A DNA stretch of 64,000 nt from Yersinia massiliensis (GTDB lineage: Bacteria > Pseudomonadota > Gammaproteobacteria > Enterobacterales > Enterobacteriaceae): positions 3,038,001-3,102,000 of the forward strand of contig NZ_CP028487.1 in assembly GCF_003048255.1 (NCBI RefSeq), written 5' to 3'. A model generated the notes under the pieces. That model was not told the DNA's origin. It ran no database searches and saw only the letters and a program-made list of their open reading frames with translations. This document shows, one piece after another, positions 57,424-64,000 of this stretch. The translations under genes were made by a program, and so were the position numbers. Every line of letters starts with the position of its first letter. The stretch's first letter is position 1.

Positions 57424-59190
57424 ATGAATAAAACACGACAGTATGAGTTGATTCGTTGGCTGAAAAAACAAAGCGCTCCGGCGCAACGTTGGCTCCGCCT
57501 GTCCATGTTACTTGGCCTCCTCAGCGGGTTACTGATCATTGCTCAAGCATGGTTACTCGCCACCTTGCTGCAATCTCTGATTATCGATAAGTTACCGCGT
57601 GCGTCGCTGACCACCGATTTTTGGCTGCTCGCGGGTACTTTCGCCTTACGTGCCGTGATCAGTTGGTTACGTGAGCGCGTTGGTTTTATCTGCGGCATGA
57701 AAGTGCGTCAGCAGATACGTAAAGTGGTGTTAGACCGATTAGAGCAGTTGGGCCCAGCATGGGTGAAAGGTAAACCTGCTGGAAGTTGGGCGACCATTAT
57801 TCTGGAACAAATCGAGGATATGCAGGATTACTATTCCCGCTATCTACCGCAAATGTATCTGGCTGTATTGATTCCCATACTGATATTGATCGCGGTCTTC
57901 CCTATCAACTGGGCGGCAGGCTTAATCTTATTTGTCACCGCGCCACTCATCCCATTATTCATGGCGCTAGTCGGAATGGGCGCTGCTGATGCTAATCGGC
58001 GGAATTTTGTCGCGCTCGCGCGCTTAAGTGGCAATTTCCTCGATCGTTTACGAGGACTAGACACCCTTCGGCTGTTTAATCGTGCTAAAGCTGAAACAGA
58101 CCAAATTCGCGACTCCTCAGAAGATTTCCGTCGTCGTACCATGGAAGTTTTGCGGATGGCTTTCCTCTCTTCCGCGGTATTAGAGTTTTTTGCTGCTATT
58201 TCTATTGCCGTCGTTGCAGTCTATTTTGGCTTTTCTTATTTGGGTGAACTGAACTTTGGTAGCTATGGCCTTGGCGTAACCTTATTTGCGGGGTTCTTAG
58301 TGTTGATTCTAGCACCTGAGTTTTTCCAGCCATTACGCGACTTAGGGACGTTTTATCATGCTAAAGCTCAAGCAGTAGGTGCTGCTGAGTCATTAGTGAC
58401 TTTTTTGAGCAGCGAGAGCGAGTCTATCGGCCAAGGAGATAAAGTCTTAACCGGTGTAGATGCGGTCACCCTAGAGGCCGATGAATTAGAAATTTTAGCC
58501 CCCAATGGCAACCGTCTAGCGGGGCCACTTTCATTTTCACTGCCTGCTGGCAAACGTGTTGCTATTGTCGGTCTGAGTGGCGCAGGCAAAAGCTCCTTGC
58601 TCAATTTGCTGCTCGGTTTTTTACCTTATCGCGGCTCGTTGAAAGTTAACGGGATTGAGTTACGTGACCTCGCACCGCCAGCTTGGCGCGATCAATTAAG
58701 CTGGGTTGGGCAAAACCCGCATCTGCCTGAACAAACTCTGATAGCCAATATCCTGCTAGACCAGCCTGATGCTGACGACAAACAATTGCAGCAAGCTATC
58801 GAACGTGCCTATATCAGCGAGTTTATCAATGACTTGCCGCAAGGGCTCAATACAGAAGTCGGCGATCACTCAGCACGCCTTTCCGTTGGGCAAGCTCAGC
58901 GCGTTGCGGTTGCCCGCGCATTACTCAATCCATGTCGTTTGCTACTGTTGGATGAGCCAACAGCCAGCCTTGATGCCCACAGTGAGCAGCTAGTGATGAA
59001 AGCGCTGGAAGATGCCTCTCGCAGACAGACAACGCTGCTGGTCACGCATCAGTTGGAAGATACGCGAGGGTATGATCAAATCTGGGTAATGGATAATGGC
59101 CTGTTAATTCAACAAGGTGATTATTCAAGCTTAAGCCAGTCTACCGGTTCATTTGCCAATCTGCTGTCCCACCGCAGTGAGGAGCTTTAA
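57424..59190 (+). CDS. cydD: Cysteine/glutathione ABC exporter subunit CydD
   Basis: CydD is half of the heterodimeric CydDC inner-membrane exporter of cysteine and glutathione, needed to assemble cytochrome bd. It is 588 residues, the E. coli length, from MNKTRQYELIRWLKKQ at 57424. Six membrane helices lie in residues 20-310 with the conserved PLIPLFMALVGMGAADANRRN near 165-187 (read in part). Walker A is GLSGAGKSS near 385 and the signature LSVGQAQRVAVARALL near 488. Walker B is LLLLDEPTASLD near 510. Shine-Dalgarno is weak. It is followed two bases later by cydC. Confidence 0.97.
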   Translation: MNKTRQYELIRWLKKQSAPAQRWLRLSMLLGLLSGLLIIAQAWLLATLLQSLIIDKLPRASLTTDFWLLAGTFALRAVISWLRERVGFICGMKVRQQIRKVVLDRLEQLGPAWVKGKPAGSWATIILEQIEDMQDYYSRYLPQMYLAVLIPILILIAVFPINWAAGLILFVTAPLIPLFMALVGMGAADANRRNFVALARLSGNFLDRLRGLDTLRLFNRAKAETDQIRDSSEDFRRRTMEVLRMAFLSSAVLEFFAAISIAVVAVYFGFSYLGELNFGSYGLGVTLFAGFLVLILAPEFFQPLRDLGTFYHAKAQAVGAAESLVTFLSSESESIGQGDKVLTGVDAVTLEADELEILAPNGNRLAGPLSFSLPAGKRVAIVGLSGAGKSSLLNLLLGFLPYRGSLKVNGIELRDLAPPAWRDQLSWVGQNPHLPEQTLIANILLDQPDADDKQLQQAIERAYISEFINDLPQGLNTEVGDHSARLSVGQAQRVAVARALLNPCRLLLLDEPTASLDAHSEQLVMKALEDASRRQTTLLVTHQLEDTRGYDQIWVMDNGLLIQQGDYSSLSQSTGSFANLLSHRSEEL

Positions 59191-59192
59191 TC

Positions 59193-60917
59193 ATGCGCGT
59201 ACTTCTTCCCTTTTTGGCGCTGTATCGCCGCCATTGGTTCCTCATATGCCTCGGCATTGTTCTAGCGATTGTTACACTGTTAGCCAGTATCGGCTTGCTT
59301 ACATTATCAGGTTGGTTCTTAGCCGGCACGGCCATTGCCGGGCCTGCCGGGCTCTATACGTTTAACTATTTGTTACCGGCTGCCGGTGTCCGTGGCGCCG
59401 CAATTACCCGTACTGCGGGCCGTTATGCTGAACGGGTTGTTAGCCATGATGCAACATTCCGTGTTTTGGCTCATCTACGCGTATTCGCGTTCCAAAAGAT
59501 CCTGCCCCTCTCCCCTGCTGGCATCGCTCGTTTTCGTCAAAGTGAGCTGCTTAACAGGCTAGTTGCGGATGTCGATACGCTCGATCACCTCTATTTACGC
59601 GTTATTTCACCCTTGGTAGCAGCCATCGTCATTATTGCTGTCGTGACGTTTGGCTTGAGTTATCTGGATGTCAATTTAGCATTGACCCTTGGTGCTATTC
59701 TGCTGGGCTTATTGCTGTTAGTTCCGTTGATTTTCTATCGTGCAGGTCAACCTATTGGCCGCGACTTAACTGACCTACGTGGTCAATATCGTTCGCAACT
59801 GACATCTTGGTTACAAGGGCAAGCAGAGTTATTAGTCTTCGGCGCATTGGGTCGTTTCCGCGCGTCATTAGATGAAATTGAACAGCGTTGGATGACCCGA
59901 CAAAAACAGCAGGCATCGTTGGCGGGTCTAGCTCAAGCACTTATGATTCTGGCCTCCGGCTTAACTGTCACACTGATTTTATGGCTTGCTGCTGAAGGCA
60001 TTGGTGGAAACAACCAACCTGGCGCATTGTTGGCGCTGTTTGTGTTTACCTCCTTGGCTGCATTTGAAGCATTATTGCCAGTGGCTGGAGCCTTCCAACA
60101 TCTAGGACAGGTGATTGCCTCCGCGACCCGGGTCGCTCAGTTGATGGAACAAAAGCCTGAAGTGACATTCCCTGTAACGGGTCCAACGTTAACCCCGCAG
60201 GTGGCGCTGGAAGTGACAGGGTTAAGTTTTACGTACCCGCAGCAGCCATTGCCTGTTTTGCAGGATATATCGCTATCACTGGCCGCAGGAGAGCATATTG
60301 CGCTATTGGGTCGTACTGGTTGCGGTAAATCAACACTGTTACAGCTATTAACCCGAGCTTGGGATGCTAATAAGGGGATCATCACACTCAACGGAATGCC
60401 ATTGGCTCACTATGATGAAACAACGCTGCGCCAGATGATGACTGTGGTCAGCCAGCGGGTACATATTTTCAGCAGTACGTTGCGCGAAAATCTGTTACTT
60501 GCTTGCCCTGACGCCTCAGATGCACAACTCAAAACAGTTTTAGAACAAGTCGGTTTAGCCAATTTGTTGGATAACAGTGAAGGGTTGAATGCGTGGATGG
60601 GCGATGGCGGGCGACCATTGTCTGGCGGTGAACAACGGCGCTTGGGGATAGCCCGTGCTTTATTGCACCCTGCCCCGTTGTTGCTACTTGATGAGCCGAC
60701 TGAAGGGTTAGATGCGGAAACTGAACAGCAAATTCTGGCGTTATTGCGTCAGCATTGTCAGCAGAAAAGCTTGATTATTGTCACTCACCGCTTGCATGGG
60801 TTGGAGTTTATGGACCGAATCTGCGTCATGGATGGTGGGATGATAGTCGAACAAGGTGATCACAACAGTTTGTTGCAACGTAAGGGACGCTATTACCAAT
60901 TCCATCAACGTCACTGA
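59193..60917 (+). CDS. cydC: Cysteine/glutathione ABC exporter subunit CydC
   Basis: CydC is the partner of CydD. It has 574 residues (E. coli 573), starting MRVLLPFLALYRRHW at 59193 with GAGG-type sequence before it. Six helices are followed by a nucleotide-binding domain: Walker A GRTGCGKST near 372, signature LSGGEQRRLGIARALL near 475, Walker B LLLLDEPTEGLD near 497 and the switch histidine in IVTHRLHGL near 528. It overlaps no gene but is only 2 bases after cydD, so the pair is coupled. Confidence 0.97.
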   Translation: MRVLLPFLALYRRHWFLICLGIVLAIVTLLASIGLLTLSGWFLAGTAIAGPAGLYTFNYLLPAAGVRGAAITRTAGRYAERVVSHDATFRVLAHLRVFAFQKILPLSPAGIARFRQSELLNRLVADVDTLDHLYLRVISPLVAAIVIIAVVTFGLSYLDVNLALTLGAILLGLLLLVPLIFYRAGQPIGRDLTDLRGQYRSQLTSWLQGQAELLVFGALGRFRASLDEIEQRWMTRQKQQASLAGLAQALMILASGLTVTLILWLAAEGIGGNNQPGALLALFVFTSLAAFEALLPVAGAFQHLGQVIASATRVAQLMEQKPEVTFPVTGPTLTPQVALEVTGLSFTYPQQPLPVLQDISLSLAAGEHIALLGRTGCGKSTLLQLLTRAWDANKGIITLNGMPLAHYDETTLRQMMTVVSQRVHIFSSTLRENLLLACPDASDAQLKTVLEQVGLANLLDNSEGLNAWMGDGGRPLSGGEQRRLGIARALLHPAPLLLLDEPTEGLDAETEQQILALLRQHCQQKSLIIVTHRLHGLEFMDRICVMDGGMIVEQGDHNSLLQRKGRYYQFHQRH

Positions 60918-61076
60918 TGTCGTGATAGTGAAACTTTTATCATGCTCAAATCGACGGCACAGCAGTAGCTCATCAGCTAATATGATTAAAAGCGGTTGAA
61001 AGCAAAGCAGTATTACTGATGTTGATACTAAGACGTTGATATTTATATGAGCCTGATAGCATCGCCAAGGAGATTT

Positions 61077-61787
61077 ATGCGCATTACACAGCTCTCTTCA
61101 CAATCATTCGCTTTTCCATCACCTGAGCTGGCACTGCGTGAACCAAACGGATTGTTAGCACTGGGAGGGGATTTATCTGCCCCTCGCTTACTGGCAGCCT
61201 ACCAACGGGGAATTTTCCCTTGGTTTAGTCCAGGGGAAATGATTTTGTGGTGGTCGCCCGATCCACGTGCGGTTCTGTTTCCAGAAGATTTGCATATCAG
61301 TCGCAGCATGCGTCGTTTTTTACGGCGTTGCCCTTATCGATTTACGCTGAATCATGCTTTCACGGATGTTGTCCAAGCTTGTGCGTCACAGCGTGATGAG
61401 GGAACTTGGATTGGCGATGATGTTCAACAGGCTTATTGCCAACTTCATGCTTTGGGGCATGCCCACTCAGTCGAAGTTTGGTTGGAAAATGAGCTAGTTG
61501 GTGGTTTGTATGGCATCGCCGTCGGTACATTGTTTTGCGGTGAATCCATGTTTAGCCGTGCTGACAATGCCTCAAAAAGCGCATTAATGGTTTTTTGTCA
61601 TCATTTTACCCGTATGGGTGGAGAACTGATTGACTGTCAGGTCCTCAACGCTCACACTGCGTCGCTGGGTGCGATTGAGATCCCCCGAAACTTTTTTTTA
61701 CAGCAGTTGAGTCAAATCCAGTTTAGTCCACTACCGGCTGAATGCTGGTTACCGCAATCGTTGAGTTTTTCATCTTCGATGCAGTAA
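61077..61787 (+). CDS. aat: Leucyl/phenylalanyl-tRNA-protein transferase
   Basis: Aat adds Leu or Phe from aminoacyl-tRNA to proteins with N-terminal Arg or Lys, marking them for ClpS/ClpAP degradation (N-end rule). It has 236 residues (E. coli 234). Conserved runs are [35 protein letters not shown] near 47, [13 protein letters not shown] near 63 and [12 protein letters not shown] near 152. The ATG at 61077 has a perfect AAGGAG; an upstream in-frame start at 61047 was rejected. ClpA, the unfoldase for these substrates, is encoded 0.6 kb away. Confidence 0.96.
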   Translation: MRITQLSSQSFAFPSPELALREPNGLLALGGDLSAPRLLAAYQRGIFPWFSPGEMILWWSPDPRAVLFPEDLHISRSMRRFLRRCPYRFTLNHAFTDVVQACASQRDEGTWIGDDVQQAYCQLHALGHAHSVEVWLENELVGGLYGIAVGTLFCGESMFSRADNASKSALMVFCHHFTRMGGELIDCQVLNAHTASLGAIEIPRNFFLQQLSQIQFSPLPAECWLPQSLSFSSSMQ

Positions 61788-61934
61788 AACTCAATCGCTT
61801 AAAACACCCCACATTAGGCTTTATCCCCCTCTTACCGGCAGGCTAATTTTGCGGAGATGGTGCGATGACCGCCAACACTTCTTTACATAATGTGGGTTTT
61901 TCGGCATTATCTTGCCGGTTAAAAACTAAGGTAG

Positions 61935-62171
<237 letters not shown>

Positions 62172-62229
62172 TCGGCTAATCTGTCGCAAGTCGACGACTC
62201 GCGAGCTCTGAGGATGTAGTCCCCCCTCC

Positions 62230-62275
62230 GGCGCCCTTCCAATTTATGGTAAGGGCGTTTTGCGTTTTCTTTTAT
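62230..62275 (+). terminator. infA terminator
   Basis: CGCCCTT (62232-62238) and AAGGGCG (62251-62257) pair around a 12-base loop partly closed by CC/GG, followed by TTTTGCGTTTTCTTTT. Confidence 0.85.
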
Positions 62276-62326
62276 TTACTCAGTCATACGGCTTTATCAG
62301 CCATGAAGAAAGTGAAATATCCAAAA

Positions 62327-62368
62327 TAAAAAGGGCGATAAGCTATCAACTTATCGCCCTTTTCTATT
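62327..62368. terminator. clpA terminator
   Basis: AAAAGGGCGATAAG and CTTATCGCCCTTTT form a perfect 14-bp stem with a seven-base loop (62329-62363). T-rich flanks lie on both strands. It ends clpA on the minus strand and can act both ways. Confidence 0.92.
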
Positions 62369-62421
62369 TTATTTGTACAAATTCGCCAGCATTAACACAC
62401 CTTCGGTATTAACACGCTGAA

Positions 62422-64000
62422 TTAGTGAACCGCACCTTCAGTTTTACGCTTTTGTGCGCTCTGGAACTCATAAGCCAGTTGTTGTTTTTCTTTATCCAAC
62501 TGAACAGTGACCGAGCCACCATCAACCAGAGAGCCAAACAACAACTCGTTTGCCAAAGGTTTCTTCAGATTTTCCTGAATTACCCGCGTCATTGGCCGTG
62601 CGCCCATCGCTTTGTCGTAACCTTTATCAGATAACCAATGACGGGCTTCTTCACTGACTTCCAGTGACACACCTTTGGCATCTAATTGGGCCTGCAACTC
62701 AACAATGAATTTATCCACAACTTGCTGGATAACCGCTGGTGACAAGTGATTGAACCAAATGATGTTGTCCAACCGGTTACGGAATTCCGGTGTAAACACT
62801 TTTTTGATCTCTTCCAAAGCGTCCGTACTGTTGTCCTGCTGTTTAAAGCCAATAGAAGTACGCTGTGTTTCGCGCACACCCGCATTGGTGGTCATCACCA
62901 AAATGACGTTGCGGAAATCGGCTTTACGCCCATTGTTATCCGTCAGTGTGCCGTTATCCATCACCTGCAATAACAGGTTGAACACATCTGGATGTGCCTT
63001 CTCAATTTCATCAAGCAGCAACACAGCATGAGGATGCTTGATAACCGCATCAGTCAACAGACCACCCTGATCGTAACCAACATAGCCTGGAGGTGCACCA
63101 ATCAGGCGACTGACAGTGTGACGCTCCATGTACTCGGACATATCAAAGCGTAGCAACTCGATATCCAGTGCTTTGGCCAATTGCACCGTCACTTCCGTCT
63201 TACCCACACCGGTAGGGCCAGCAAACAAGAATGATCCGACGGGTTTGTGTTCATGCCCTAAACCAGCACGGCTCATCTTGATGGCTTCAGACAGTGCATC
63301 GATGGCCTTATCTTGACCGAATACCAGCATATTTAAGCGTTCGTTCAAGTTCTTCAGGACATCGCGATCACTGGCAGAGACAGTTTTCTCCGGAATACGC
63401 GCAATACGAGCAACCACTGACTCAATATCCGATACATTGACGGTTTTCTTACGTTTGTTAGCAGGCATTAGGCGACTACGGGCACCCGCTTCATCGATTA
63501 CATCAATGGCTTTATCAGGTAAGTGGCGGTCATTGATATATTTCACTGATAACTCAACCGCTGCACGTATCGCTTTCGCGGTATAACGCACGTCATGGTG
63601 TGCTTCATACTTCGGTTTCAAGCCATTGATAATCTGAACTGTCTCTTCAGCCGTCGGTTCAGTAATATCGATTTTCTGGAAACGCCGCGCCAAAGCACGA
63701 TCTTTTTCAAAGATATTGCTGAACTCCTGATAGGTCGTCGAGCCGATCACTCTGATTTTCCCACTGGAAAGCAGCGGCTTAATCAGATTAGCGGCATCAA
63801 CTTGCCCACCAGAGGCAGCACCAGCACCGATGATGGTATGAATTTCATCGATAAACAAAATGCTGTCTTTATCATTTTCCAGTTGTTTCAGCAGGGCCTT
63901 GAAGCGTTTTTCAAAGTCACCACGGTATTTGGTTCCAGCCAACAGCGAACCAATGTCCAGCGAGTACAAGGTACATTCAGACATCACTTCTGGTACATCA
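62422..64000 (-). CDS. clpA: ClpAP protease unfoldase ClpA, C-terminal part (cut by window edge)
   Basis: ClpA is the AAA+ hexameric unfoldase that feeds proteins to ClpP and, with ClpS, degrades N-end rule substrates. The frame enters at the right edge (DVPEVMSECTLYSLDIGSLLAG) and ends at 62422: about 525 residues, matching E. coli ClpA from about 234 to 758. It covers the D1 Walker B (SILFIDEIHTIIGAG) and all of D2 with Walker A FAGPTGVGKTE, Walker B VLLLDEIEKAHPD and sensor MTTNAGVRE. The ClpP-binding loop class is IGL-type; here the D2 stretch reads SIGFKQQD. The start and Walker A of D1 are outside the window. Confidence 0.97.
   Translation of the reverse strand, partial: DVPEVMSECTLYSLDIGSLLAGTKYRGDFEKRFKALLKQLENDKDSILFIDEIHTIIGAGAASGGQVDAANLIKPLLSSGKIRVIGSTTYQEFSNIFEKDRALARRFQKIDITEPTAEETVQIINGLKPKYEAHHDVRYTAKAIRAAVELSVKYINDRHLPDKAIDVIDEAGARSRLMPANKRKKTVNVSDIESVVARIARIPEKTVSASDRDVLKNLNERLNMLVFGQDKAIDALSEAIKMSRAGLGHEHKPVGSFLFAGPTGVGKTEVTVQLAKALDIELLRFDMSEYMERHTVSRLIGAPPGYVGYDQGGLLTDAVIKHPHAVLLLDEIEKAHPDVFNLLLQVMDNGTLTDNNGRKADFRNVILVMTTNAGVRETQRTSIGFKQQDNSTDALEEIKKVFTPEFRNRLDNIIWFNHLSPAVIQQVVDKFIVELQAQLDAKGVSLEVSEEARHWLSDKGYDKAMGARPMTRVIQENLKKPLANELLFGSLVDGGSVTVQLDKEKQQLAYEFQSAQKRKTEGAVH

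Overview
The window is a stretch of core enterobacterial chromosome. Nearly every protein matches an Escherichia coli K-12 protein almost end to end, and long runs keep the E. coli order: pepN, pncB, asnS, ompF, aspC, then the muk, kdsB/lpxK/msbA, rpsA, aroA/serC, pfl, serS/ftsK/lrp, cydDC and clpA blocks. Moderate GC, a Yersinia/Serratia-type palindromic repeat family in gaps, ansB beside ycaP, and a CSS-EAL gene beside aspC suggest Yersinia. The genus is inferred from recall of sequence and order; I cannot fix the species. There is no prophage, insertion sequence, CRISPR array, tRNA or rRNA gene that I can support.

Layout. 1-9 kb: pepN (cut by the left edge) diverges from pncB; asnS, ompF and aspC follow, then a membrane c-di-GMP phosphodiesterase on the minus strand. 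9-20 kb (minus): gloC, mepK, ldtD, then cmoM-mukF-mukE-mukB with overlapping genes. LdtD makes 3-3 peptidoglycan cross-links and MepK cleaves them; MukBEF is the chromosome condensin. 20-31 kb: elyC, ycbJ, ycaR-kdsB, a divergent cold-shock protein, an hglS/ydcJ 2-oxoadipate dioxygenase gene, then comEC-msbA-lpxK. KdsB, LpxK and MsbA serve lipopolysaccharide synthesis and export. comEC is frameshifted.

31-41 kb (mostly minus): ihfB, rpsA, cmk, aroA, serC, ycaP, ansB, then ycaO on the plus strand. 41-47 kb: anaerobic formate module focA-pflB-pflA with a clear FNR-type promoter, then ycaD. 47-55 kb (minus): ftsK-lolA-rarA-serS and lrp. 56-62 kb (plus): trxB, cydD-cydC, aat, infA. clpA enters from the right edge on the minus strand.

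Differences from the E. coli arrangement: ansB, hglS, a divergent csp and the CSS-EAL gene are present here; ycaL (between aroA and cmk), ycaQ (beside ycaR/lpxK), the dms genes near serS and the serW tRNA between infA and clpA are absent. I found no convincing undescribed system. The best leads are the decaying comEC, the cold-shock protein with a broken RNP-2 motif, and the repeat elements in the ldtD-mukB and pflB-pflA gaps.
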